From contig DYSN01000004.1 of NCBI GenBank assembly GCA_020718205.1, positions 1-64,000 on the forward strand: a stretch of 64,000 nucleotides of DNA, read 5' to 3'. Positions within the stretch are counted from its first letter, which is position 1. Every line of letters starts with the position of its first letter. Shown here piece after piece: positions 1-8,028 of the stretch. The position numbers were made by a program, and so were the translations under genes. The notes under the pieces were generated by a model that saw only the letters and a list, made by a program, of their open reading frames with translations, was not told the DNA's origin and made no database searches. This stretch comes from Draconibacterium orientale (lineage in GTDB: Bacteria; Bacteroidota; Bacteroidia; Bacteroidales; UBA12170).

Positions 1-44
1 ATTTAACGGAATTCGTGATTTAACAGGTTTCCTTCTCCAAAATC

Positions 45-734
45 TCACCGCCTAAGCAAATCCTGAAGGGTGTTGACACCCCGTAGCTCGAGTTTTTTTA
101 GTAAACGAGCAAACAAAAGTGCTGTGGCAAAGGCATCACCCAGCGCGGTGTGCAAATCGGACTGCGGAATATGATACCTCATGCAAAGCGACTCCAGTCC
201 AAACTCGCCGGGCTTCACTAAATCAGGATGTCGAAAATGATCGTCAATTCTCGGAAGCAGCCACATGGTATCGTATATCTGATTTTGTAAACCAAACCCC
301 TGATGCTTTTTCAGCAATTGGGAAATGATTTGATAGTCGAAATGGGCATAATGCGCAATAAATACAGAGCCTCTCAAATACTCCAAAAACTGAACCATCA
401 CTTCGCCGGAATCCTGCGCATCGGCCGATTTACCTGGCGTAATTTCATGCACGGCAATGCTGTCGTTGTTAAAATACTGCTGCTTTAAATGTGCATCGAA
501 CGAATCGCCAACTCGCACAGCGAAATTCAGCACCGACACCGCCCCTATACTTAAAATCTGATCCTTCCTGGGGTTGAGTCCGGTGGTTTCGGTATCCACA
601 ACCACAAAACGAATCTCCGAAATTTTCGTCTTTAGCAGTGCTGAATCTGCACAAGCCTGCCCATACCAGTTGTAATTCTCCGGCAAGGTGGGTTTTCCCG
701 TCCAACGGGCAAATATTTCTGCTATTCCTTTCAT
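45..734 (-). CDS. DnaQ-like 3'-5' exonuclease (DEDDh family)
   Basis: A 229-residue protein of the DNA polymerase III epsilon-type exonuclease fold. Exo I is VVVDTETTGL with acidic residues D47 and E49. Exo II lies in FIAHYAHFDYQ near residues 125-137, and Exo III in HTALGDAFAT near residue 196 supplies the general-base His and last Asp, so all DEDDh residues are present. There is no polymerase-binding tail or GIY-YIG domain, so this is a stand-alone nuclease rather than a clear DnaQ subunit. The start codon shares one base with the stop of the upstream CBS/DUF294 gene (TAATG), which implies translational coupling. Such exonucleases recur beside DUF294 and VC_2705-type symporter genes in other phyla; why is unknown to me. 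Family assignment is firm, cellular role is not. Confidence 0.9.
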   Translation of the reverse strand: MKGIAEIFARWTGKPTLPENYNWYGQACADSALLKTKISEIRFVVVDTETTGLNPRKDQILSIGAVSVLNFAVRVGDSFDAHLKQQYFNNDSIAVHEITPGKSADAQDSGEVMVQFLEYLRGSVFIAHYAHFDYQIISQLLKKHQGFGLQNQIYDTMWLLPRIDDHFRHPDLVKPGEFGLESLCMRYHIPQSDLHTALGDAFATALLFARLLKKLELRGVNTLQDLLRR

Positions 735-2650
735 TAGCCGGCTATTACATGGGTATGAAACCGCAACTTGAGTATTTTTTGCAAATCGTTGATGAGCCCA
801 AAGATGTTTCTCAGCACCGAGCGTTCAATTTTCGTCAAGTCGGAAATGAGAATATATCGCCCGCTGTTCTTGTATTTCAATCCCTGACTGGTTCTGAATT
901 CCAGTAATTTAATCATGGCTTCGGACAAATCCATAAACAACTCATGGTGATGTGGTTCCAAAGCAGCAATTCGTCGAAATCGCTCAGCTGTATTGGTATA
1001 AGCATCTAACTGATGATGCAACGAAAACACCCGGGCGGCATCTATCAAGGGCATGAGCACCCTGAGTTTCAGATCGAAAGTATCCTTATGCTCCCCGCTG
1101 CTTTCCACCACGAAATTTCTGAAAAAGCTCAGTGGAACAGGATTTGTGAGGGCATTTTTAGCCAGATGCGATAGATAGGTATTGGTGCGCGAAATTTCCT
1201 GATGCAGATGATTTCGGAGTTGCTCACCCAAACTCGTATCGCCAAAAGTTACCCGAAAATCGAAGAAAATATTGCTGAGAAGAATGTTATCGGGCTCAGG
1301 CTGCCTGATCCAGCGGGAGAATTTCTCTTTCCACTCGCTGGCCGACAGGCACCAATCGGGATTTTGAGCTCCAATTCCGGCAATGTCGTAGCTGTAGCCA
1401 AAGCGCTCCAAATCTCTGCTTACCTGTTGTGTTAGTTGATGGAACCAGGTTCTTCGCGTTTCATTCTCCTGTGGATTTGCTCCATCTGCGAAAATAAAGG
1501 CGTGATCCTGATCGGTTCTGAGCAACTGCTCCTCTCGACCATGACTTCCAAGGCTGAGCCAGGCAAATTTACAAGGGGGACTACCAAGTTGCAACAAATT
1601 GTTTTCCAATATTTTACAAAGCATCACATTGTTAATGGCCGACATCATTTTCAGGATATAATCCATACTCACAGCCTGGTCAATGTATTTCTGAAGTAAA
1701 ATATCGGCTTTATTTCGCAACCCCAGCAAAACGGAAATTTGAGATACTTTTCGCATTTCCTTGATGAGGGTCGCGGCATTGAAGCCCTGTTCGAGCAGTA
1801 AATCGTGATCGGAAATGAGACCGATTACTTGTGAATCGGGAGTCCCGTCGCTGGTGATGCAGATATGATGCACCCGGCGATTTATCATTTCAATCATATA
1901 CTCGGCCACAGCCAACCCCGACGAGGCACAAATAACAGGTGAGCTCATGATTTCGCTGATGGAATTTGTGATAGGAAAGAGTCCGGTGGCTACTTTCTCG
2001 CGCAAATCCTTGTCGGTTACTATTCCCAATGGAAGTCCCTTTTCGCTGATGAGGATGAAATCCACCTTTTTGGCACTCATTAATTTGGCCGCTTCGGAAA
2101 TAATCAGATTTGGCGGACAGGTTAGCACTTCCTTTTGGGCATCCAGATTCATGGTTTCGCTCATCACAGGAAGACTGAAAGTCTCATTGTCCTTATGCGA
2201 AGCCGAAAGTGCACGCAATTGATCGCGGCTCATGGGCTTATCGCTGGCATATCCCATTTTGAAGAAGTGAGCAAATTTGGCATTTTCTCCCCAAATATCT
2301 TTTATCAAAGCAATGGGAATGGCGTAGAGCAGGCATTCTTCCTGGGTTCGGGCTGAAGCTTGATAAGTTTCTTCGGCTAAAAGAGGTCGGGTTCCGAAAA
2401 TATCGCCTTCATCGCAAATATCCACCAAAACATCTTCCTTCTTCTCGTGAAAGATGCGCACAGAGCCCTGCCTCACCATAAAAAAGTGAGGCAGGGGCTT
2501 TCCATGTTCCAGAAATAAATACTCCTTTGGCTCTTTGTACTGAATTTCAATACTTTCAGAAATTCTTTCCAGATCGCTGTGGCTCAGTACATTAAAGGGG
2601 GGATATTGAGCTATATATTCTGCCACCCTTTTCGAAATTGCATTGGCCAT
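734..2650 (-). CDS. CAP-CBS-DUF294 putative nucleotidyltransferase signalling protein
   Basis: A 638-residue cytoplasmic protein with four parts. An N-terminal cyclic-nucleotide-binding-like barrel spans about residues 20-130 and contains EHGKPLPHFFMVRQGSVRIF. Two CBS motifs span about 170-300. A GlnD-like nucleotidyltransferase domain (DUF294) has GSHGREEQLLRTDQDHAFIF, which keeps the GS-x-GR and TDxDxA metal-binding signature. A C-terminal DUF294_C helical domain follows. By family resemblance it senses a nucleotide and may nucleotidylylate a partner protein; the substrate is unknown. It is the fifth gene of a minus-strand run with the symporter, kinase and CoA ligase, and overlaps the exonuclease gene by one base. 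The position suggests control of short-chain fatty acid uptake or activation, which is inference. Confidence 0.88.
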   Translation of the reverse strand: MANAISKRVAEYIAQYPPFNVLSHSDLERISESIEIQYKEPKEYLFLEHGKPLPHFFMVRQGSVRIFHEKKEDVLVDICDEGDIFGTRPLLAEETYQASARTQEECLLYAIPIALIKDIWGENAKFAHFFKMGYASDKPMSRDQLRALSASHKDNETFSLPVMSETMNLDAQKEVLTCPPNLIISEAAKLMSAKKVDFILISEKGLPLGIVTDKDLREKVATGLFPITNSISEIMSSPVICASSGLAVAEYMIEMINRRVHHICITSDGTPDSQVIGLISDHDLLLEQGFNAATLIKEMRKVSQISVLLGLRNKADILLQKYIDQAVSMDYILKMMSAINNVMLCKILENNLLQLGSPPCKFAWLSLGSHGREEQLLRTDQDHAFIFADGANPQENETRRTWFHQLTQQVSRDLERFGYSYDIAGIGAQNPDWCLSASEWKEKFSRWIRQPEPDNILLSNIFFDFRVTFGDTSLGEQLRNHLHQEISRTNTYLSHLAKNALTNPVPLSFFRNFVVESSGEHKDTFDLKLRVLMPLIDAARVFSLHHQLDAYTNTAERFRRIAALEPHHHELFMDLSEAMIKLLEFRTSQGLKYKNSGRYILISDLTKIERSVLRNIFGLINDLQKILKLRFHTHVIAG

Positions 2651-2717
2651 AATTGAGTGAATTAAATTCTGTAAATTTTAATATTGCAACTGGTCTCTTA
2701 GTGATTTAATGTCTCCC

Positions 2718-4637
2718 CTACTCTTCTTTTGCCTGAAATACCCCAATTTTTTCATCCATAAAAAGCTGGGTAATTTCATCGAGAATGATTGGGTCGTCGA
2801 TGGTGGATGGAACTTTGTATTCCTGTCCGTCGGCAATGGCCCGAATGGTTTTGCGAAGAATCTTTCCTGAACGGGTTTTGGGCAATCGCTGGGCAATAAT
2901 CACATTTTTTAATCCGGCAACGGGACCTATTTCGCGGCGAACATCGTTAACCACCTCCGATTGCAGGCGGAATTGCTCCATGTCCTGTCCGGCTTTTAGC
3001 ACGGCAATGGCCAATGGAATCTGGCCTTTCAGCTCATCGGCAATGCCCACCACGCAACATTCGGCCACGGCATAATGCGAAGAAACTACTTCTTCCATTT
3101 CGGCGGTGCTCAAACGGTGACCAGCCACATTGATAATATCGTCGACGCGGCCAGTGATAAAAACATAGCCTTCTTCATCCACATATCCGCCATCGCCCGA
3201 GAAATAATAGCCATCGAAGGTATGGAGATAACCCATTCGGTAGCGCTCGGTATCGCCCCAAAGATTTGGCAATGTGCCGGGAGGCATGGGTAGTTTTATG
3301 GTCACAAATCCTTCTTTGTTGGGTTTAGCCCGGGAACCATCTTCGCGCAATATCTGAAGATTGTACCCGCACACAGGTTTGGTGGCTGAGCCTGGCTTTA
3401 CTTCGAAATGGTCGGGGTAACCCATCATGTTAGAAACCATGGGCCAGCCGCTTTCTGTTTGCCACCAATGGTCGATTACAGGAATTTTCAAATGATCCTG
3501 AAGCCAGTTAAGTGTGGCTGCATCGCATCGTTCGCCGGCCAGAAACTGGTATCGCAGGCCCGACAGGTCGAAGCGTTTCATGAGCATGCCGTCGGGGTCT
3601 TCTTTTTTTATGGCTCTAATGGCTGTGGGTGCTGTGAACATTACCTTTACATCGTAATCGCTGATAACGCGCCAAAAGGTTGATGCATCTGGGGTTCTGA
3701 TGGGTTTTCCTTCGAAAATTACGGTGGTGCAACCATAAATTAACGGAGCATAAACTATATAGCTATGTCCCACAACCCAACCAACATCGCTGGCAGCCCA
3801 AAAAACTTCCCGCGGATTCATTCCATACACATGCTTCATGCTGTAATTCAATGCCACGGCATGGCCACCGTTATCACGGATGATTCCTTTTGGTTTTCCG
3901 GTTGTTCCGGAGGTGTAGAGAATATACAAGGGGTCTGTAGCATCGACTTCAGTGCAACCCACCGGGTCGGATAATTTCATTAAGGTGCTGCAATCTACAT
4001 CATAATCGGCATCGGGCCTGATGGCTCCCAGCTTCCTGTTGTGCACAATCACATGATCGGGTTTATGGCTCGAAAGGCGAATGGCCTCATCGACCATGGG
4101 CTTATAGGGGATAATGCGGTCAATTTCGATGCCGGAAGTGGCCGTAATAATGGCTTTGGGTTTGGCATCGTCAATGCGGAGTGCCAGTTCGTGGGGAGCA
4201 AAACCCCCAAATACCACCGAGTGAATGGCTCCCAGACGGGCGCAAGCCAGCATGGCAATTACTGCCTGAGGAATCATGGGCATGTAAATCACCACCGTGT
4301 CGCCTTTTTCGATGCCTAATTTTTTGAGTCCCCCGGCAAAACGAGCCACCTTTTCGCGCAATTCGCTAAAAGTGAATTTCTGCACCGATTGGGTCACGGG
4401 GCTATCGTAAATCAGAGCAATGTCGTTTCCCCTTCCGTTCTCAATATGAACATCCAGAGCCAGATAGCAAGTGTTTAACTTGCCGCCTTTAAACCATCGG
4501 TAAAACCCGTTTTCGTCGATTGAGATACTTTTTTGTGGTTTTTGATACCATTTAATCTGTTGTGCCTGCTCCATCCAGAAAGCTTCGGGATCGGCAATGG
4601 AGCGATTAAATTCGCTGTTGTAGGTTCGTTGATTCAT
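2718..4637 (-). CDS. prpE: Propionyl-CoA / acetyl-CoA synthetase (AMP-forming, PrpE-like)
   Basis: A 639-residue ANL-family acyl-CoA ligase. The A3 motif is YILYTSGTTGKPKGI followed by RDNGGHAVAL, a run typical of PrpE/ACSS3 enzymes; ordinary bacterial Acs usually has HTTGGY there. The hinge motif YFSGDGGYVDEEGY and GRVDDIINVAGHRLS are present, and the catalytic, acetylation-prone lysine is K592 in PKTRSGKILRK. It activates propionate or acetate to the acyl-CoA with ATP. The gene starts two bases beyond the response-regulator stop and lies downstream of a symporter, kinase and regulator, which fits an uptake-sensing-activation unit. Substrate preference (propionate versus acetate) cannot be decided from the sequence alone, so the symbol is provisional. 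Confidence 0.85.
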   Translation of the reverse strand: MNQRTYNSEFNRSIADPEAFWMEQAQQIKWYQKPQKSISIDENGFYRWFKGGKLNTCYLALDVHIENGRGNDIALIYDSPVTQSVQKFTFSELREKVARFAGGLKKLGIEKGDTVVIYMPMIPQAVIAMLACARLGAIHSVVFGGFAPHELALRIDDAKPKAIITATSGIEIDRIIPYKPMVDEAIRLSSHKPDHVIVHNRKLGAIRPDADYDVDCSTLMKLSDPVGCTEVDATDPLYILYTSGTTGKPKGIIRDNGGHAVALNYSMKHVYGMNPREVFWAASDVGWVVGHSYIVYAPLIYGCTTVIFEGKPIRTPDASTFWRVISDYDVKVMFTAPTAIRAIKKEDPDGMLMKRFDLSGLRYQFLAGERCDAATLNWLQDHLKIPVIDHWWQTESGWPMVSNMMGYPDHFEVKPGSATKPVCGYNLQILREDGSRAKPNKEGFVTIKLPMPPGTLPNLWGDTERYRMGYLHTFDGYYFSGDGGYVDEEGYVFITGRVDDIINVAGHRLSTAEMEEVVSSHYAVAECCVVGIADELKGQIPLAIAVLKAGQDMEQFRLQSEVVNDVRREIGPVAGLKNVIIAQRLPKTRSGKILRKTIRAIADGQEYKVPSTIDDPIILDEITQLFMDEKIGVFQAKEE

Positions 4638-4639
4638 TA

Positions 4640-5014
4640 TTAGGTTTTTAGGACATTATTAATATTTTGCAGTAAATCTTTATTGGAGAAAGGTTTCAAA
4701 AGGTATAAATCGGCGCCCAGGGCCAATCCCTTTTCTATATCGCTCTTTTTGCTTTTAGCGCTTAAAAAGATGACTTTCATCTCTTTATATTCGGGGGTTG
4801 TTTTAACAAATTCGCAAATCTGATAGCCATCAACATCGGGCATCATGATATCGAGCAGGATGAGTTGTGGCAGGTCTTTTTGGATGGATTCCAGGGCTTC
4901 GGAACCGTTTCGCGCAATAAAAACTTCATAGTTTTTCCGACGAAGCAAATACTCCAAACTCATGATAATATTGGGTTCATCGTCTACAATTAGTATTTTC
5001 GGTTTATTTTCCAT
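4640..5014 (-). CDS. Receiver-only response regulator
   Basis: A 124-residue CheY-like receiver domain: acidic pair D11/D12, phosphoacceptor D55 in LILLDIMMPD, S85 in VIFLSAKS and K107 in LLKPF. The protein ends with the receiver fold, so there is no DNA-binding or enzymatic output domain. Its start overlaps the end of the hybrid sensor kinase gene by 11 bases, so the two are almost certainly a cognate pair. In proteobacterial CrbS/CrbR and CbrA/CbrB systems the partner carries an HTH output; here that is missing, so the signal must pass to another protein or feed back on the kinase. Confidence 0.92.
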   Translation of the reverse strand: MENKPKILIVDDEPNIIMSLEYLLRRKNYEVFIARNGSEALESIQKDLPQLILLDIMMPDVDGYQICEFVKTTPEYKEMKVIFLSAKSKKSDIEKGLALGADLYLLKPFSNKDLLQNINNVLKT

Positions 5015-7688
5015 CGATGTAAAGTGGTAAGGTTAAACAAAATTTGGCGCCCCCCAGTTCGGAGGTTTCCACCCAGATACTGCCGCGATGCATTTGAATG
5101 ATGTTTTTGCATATGGCCAGTCCCAAACCGCTACCTCCGGGTTTTTTTATGGTTTGGTTTCGCATTTGATAGAATTTCTCAAAAACCCTTTCCCTGTCAG
5201 GCTTCGCAATGCCTTTGCCATTGTCTTCCACAATGATTTTGATGTCGTTGTTCAATCGGTAGGCTGAAACAATAATATGGCCTTCGTCCTGATTGCAGAA
5301 TTTCACCGCATTGCTCAGAAGATTGATAAAAACCTGATAGATTCTGTCGGAATCGGAAAGGATATAGGGCAATGTGCTGTTGATGGAAAGGTCAATCTGA
5401 ATGGTATTACCAACCACCAGCTGCCTGATTGATTGCACTGAATTTTCCAGTAAATCGGCGACAACAGTTCGCGACAAGTCTAATTTCCGGCTTCCGCTCT
5501 CGTATTTTTCCAAATCCAAAACATTGGTAATCAAATTGGTGAGTCGTTCACATTCCTTCACCATGACGGTGAGAAACATTTCCTGATCCTCCACAGGCAT
5601 ATCTTTCTCATCGAGAAGCATTTCGGCCTGACTTCTGATGACCGTGAGCGGGGTTCTGAGCTCGTGGGTAACGGTATATAAAAATTCATCCTTGATTTCG
5701 GTGAACTCGCGTAGGCGCTGATTGGCTTCCTTTAAATCGTTGGTCACCATTTGCAGCTCTTCGGTTTTTTGCCGCAACGCCTTGTTAAAACGATGCATTT
5801 GCTTGCTCTCCTGCAGTATTCCGAGCAACTCGTCAACGCCCAACTCATCGCCTTTAGCCACCGATGAAATCATGATTCGGGCCGAGGCAGGTCCAATGGA
5901 TTCACTCAGCAATCGCTCGGCGTAACCTATCATTTTTGAGTCGGCGGTTGGGGATTTGGAGAAATCTATTTGGTTGATTCGGGCATACCGGTCGAGTACT
6001 TCTTCGGTTCGCCTGTCGCCCAAAACATTAATCAGAAGCGATTTAACATCGAGAAAGGGTGCAGCATGTTTCCAAAAACCCACTTCATCTATTTTTTGGG
6101 GGGAAATGAAGAAAATATTGGTAAACAACTGAGCCTGTTTTAGTTCCACATTGCTTGATGAGGACAGTGCCGATACCAGCATAAAGACCAATGAATTGGC
6201 CATCAAACTAAAAGCTATGATGGCCGAAAATGGACTCATGCCGGTTGCTTCGCCAAAATGCAGGGGGCTGAGGCTTCGGATTCCAAAAACTCCATTTTCA
6301 AGAAAATCGCTTCCCCAACCCATATTGGTGAGCATAGTTGGCAAAATCATGCCGTAAAACCAAATAGCAAATCCAGTAATGACGGCGCGTTTGGCCGCTT
6401 TTCTATTGGCTCTGAACCAATAAAGTCCGCCAAAAAAAGCAGGAGCCAGCTGAACAATGCCCGCAAAAGAAGTAATACCAATGGAAACCAGCGGAATATT
6501 AAACGCCAGATAGTGATAATAGGCATAAGCCATCACAAAAACGAGCAAGAGACTTATAACCCTGATCCAGGTAATTTTTCCGCTATAGTAGGTATTGGTT
6601 CCGGGTTTAATGAGAAGTGGCAGAATAATGTGGGTGCTGAGCATATTTCCGAGCGACAAACTGGAAACAATAATCATGGAAGTTGCCGCCGAAAATCCGC
6701 CAAAATAAATCAGAGCAGTTAACAATTGTCCTCCATAATTCATGCTTAGATGTAGAAAATAGTAATCGGAAAAAGTATCAGGGGGCAAATGAATCTTGCC
6801 AAGTAAAGCAATGGGAATCACAAAAATATTGATGAGCAAAAGATAGAGTGGTACGAGCCACATGGCTGTAGTGAGATGTTTTTCATTCTGATTTTCAATC
6901 ACTCCCACCTGAAACTGTCGAGGAAGAAGAATGATTGATGTGGCAGAAATGATTAAAAGCCAAAACCAGTCGCCCGAATTTTCTTCACCAAAAACCACAA
7001 GTTTGGTAAGTTCAGGTCGCGACATAACTTCGTCAAAAAGCGACCCCATTCCGTTGAAGGCAATATAGACCAGAAAAAATCCACTGATAAGAAAAGCCAG
7101 CAGCTTGATGACGCTTTCGAAGGCAATGGCAGTTATCATGCCCGATTTGGCTTTGTCGCTGTACAGAAAAAGGGTTCCATAGAGCAAGGTAAAAATACTG
7201 AGCACCATGGTAGTGATGAGGACCGGATCGAGCCAATTATGCTGACTTACAGGACTTACCACACTAAAACTATCGCCGATGGCTTTAATCTGAAGGGCGA
7301 TATATGGGGTGATGGCAAAAAGCAGTAAAATGGAGACCAGACTTCCGATGCCTTGATTCTTTCCGTAGCGGGCAGCTAAAAAATCGGCTAAGGAGTTAAT
7401 ATGCTGCGACTTAACTACTCTGATAATCTTGCGGGTAACAATCCACCAAAGGGGAAAAATGAGAATCGGTCCCAGATAAATGGCCAGGAAATCGATTCCG
7501 GAGCTTGCAGCCCTGCCGATACTTCCATAAAAAGTCCAGGCACTGCTATAAACCGCGATACTCAGGGCATAAATGTATTTCCCCGACCGCCGCCACTTGA
7601 GCAGGTCGCGCTTTTGAGCCCAGGCAGCCACCATAAAAAGCAGCAGCAGGTAGGCCAGGCTGAGGGATATGAGCAAAACCGCATTCAC
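5004..7688 (-). CDS. Sodium:solute symporter-STAC-histidine kinase hybrid (CrbS/CbrA-like)
   Basis: The protein has an SLC5-type transporter domain of about 12-13 membrane helices over the first 510 residues. A STAC-like linker follows, with YAERLLSESIGPASARIM. A coiled segment leads to a HisKA domain with phospho-His H675 in VTHELRTPLT and a HATPase with INLLSNAVKF, DNGKGI and GGSGLGLAIC. Such receptors link solute transport or binding to phosphorelay and in Vibrio and Pseudomonas govern acetate or carbon use. I choose the GTG at 7688 (894 residues): it makes a 4-base GTGA overlap with the stop of the small membrane protein upstream. An ATG at 7748 is also possible but would add a hydrophilic tail overlapping the upstream gene by 64 bases. 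Confidence 0.9.
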   Translation of the reverse strand: MNAVLLISLSLAYLLLLFMVAAWAQKRDLLKWRRSGKYIYALSIAVYSSAWTFYGSIGRAASSGIDFLAIYLGPILIFPLWWIVTRKIIRVVKSQHINSLADFLAARYGKNQGIGSLVSILLLFAITPYIALQIKAIGDSFSVVSPVSQHNWLDPVLITTMVLSIFTLLYGTLFLYSDKAKSGMITAIAFESVIKLLAFLISGFFLVYIAFNGMGSLFDEVMSRPELTKLVVFGEENSGDWFWLLIISATSIILLPRQFQVGVIENQNEKHLTTAMWLVPLYLLLINIFVIPIALLGKIHLPPDTFSDYYFLHLSMNYGGQLLTALIYFGGFSAATSMIIVSSLSLGNMLSTHIILPLLIKPGTNTYYSGKITWIRVISLLLVFVMAYAYYHYLAFNIPLVSIGITSFAGIVQLAPAFFGGLYWFRANRKAAKRAVITGFAIWFYGMILPTMLTNMGWGSDFLENGVFGIRSLSPLHFGEATGMSPFSAIIAFSLMANSLVFMLVSALSSSSNVELKQAQLFTNIFFISPQKIDEVGFWKHAAPFLDVKSLLINVLGDRRTEEVLDRYARINQIDFSKSPTADSKMIGYAERLLSESIGPASARIMISSVAKGDELGVDELLGILQESKQMHRFNKALRQKTEELQMVTNDLKEANQRLREFTEIKDEFLYTVTHELRTPLTVIRSQAEMLLDEKDMPVEDQEMFLTVMVKECERLTNLITNVLDLEKYESGSRKLDLSRTVVADLLENSVQSIRQLVVGNTIQIDLSINSTLPYILSDSDRIYQVFINLLSNAVKFCNQDEGHIIVSAYRLNNDIKIIVEDNGKGIAKPDRERVFEKFYQMRNQTIKKPGGSGLGLAICKNIIQMHRGSIWVETSELGGAKFCLTLPLYIDGK

Positions 7689-7888
7689 GGCAAATCGTTT
7701 TTCGTGCGGCGGGTGAGCCAGATTAATAGAACTATCATCACCACCCAAAGGGATAAAATATAAAGCAAAAGGGCAGGAATCCCCAGAATGAGTTTATTCA
7801 GATTGAACATCTGAATAACAGGAAACGTCAACAATATCAGAAAAATAATGCTGATGAATAAACTGATGATGTATTTCTTGTTGTCCAT
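7685..7888 (-). CDS. Small two-helix membrane protein coupled to the sensor kinase
   Basis: A 67-residue protein with two hydrophobic helices (about residues 8-28 and 36-59) and a basic C-terminus, WLTRRTKNDLP. It resembles in size and placement the DUF3311-type small proteins found ahead of sodium:solute symporters; I cannot confirm the family. Its TGA stop overlaps the GTG start of the transporter-kinase gene by four bases, indicating translational coupling. A comparable small coupled ORF (cbrX) precedes cbrA in Pseudomonas. It may be an accessory subunit of the transporter domain, which is inference. Confidence 0.7.
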   Translation of the reverse strand: MDNKKYIISLFISIIFLILLTFPVIQMFNLNKLILGIPALLLYILSLWVVMIVLLIWLTRRTKNDLP

Positions 7889-7937
7889 AAATTTACAATC
7901 ATTTGTTCAATTCTTCTTTTCCTGCGGGGGTTATAAT

Positions 7938-7985
7938 AGTGAAAACCAACCTTATGCAAGTTAGCACAAAAAGTTGGTTTTCACT
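7938..7985. repeat. 13-bp perfect inverted repeat (stable hairpin) between symporter and sensor genes
   Basis: The arms AGTGAAAACCAAC (7938-7950) and GTTGGTTTTCACT (7973-7985) are perfect complements separated by a 22-base loop. They lie between the stop of the symporter gene and the start of the small membrane protein. No T-tract follows on the minus strand (TATTATAACC), so it is not a classical terminator. It may be an mRNA processing or stability element, or an operator for the sensor genes. Confidence 0.7.
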
Positions 7986-8028
7986 TCACTATTTCAATGA
8001 TTAAATCATGTTCGTGATTCGTTTAATT

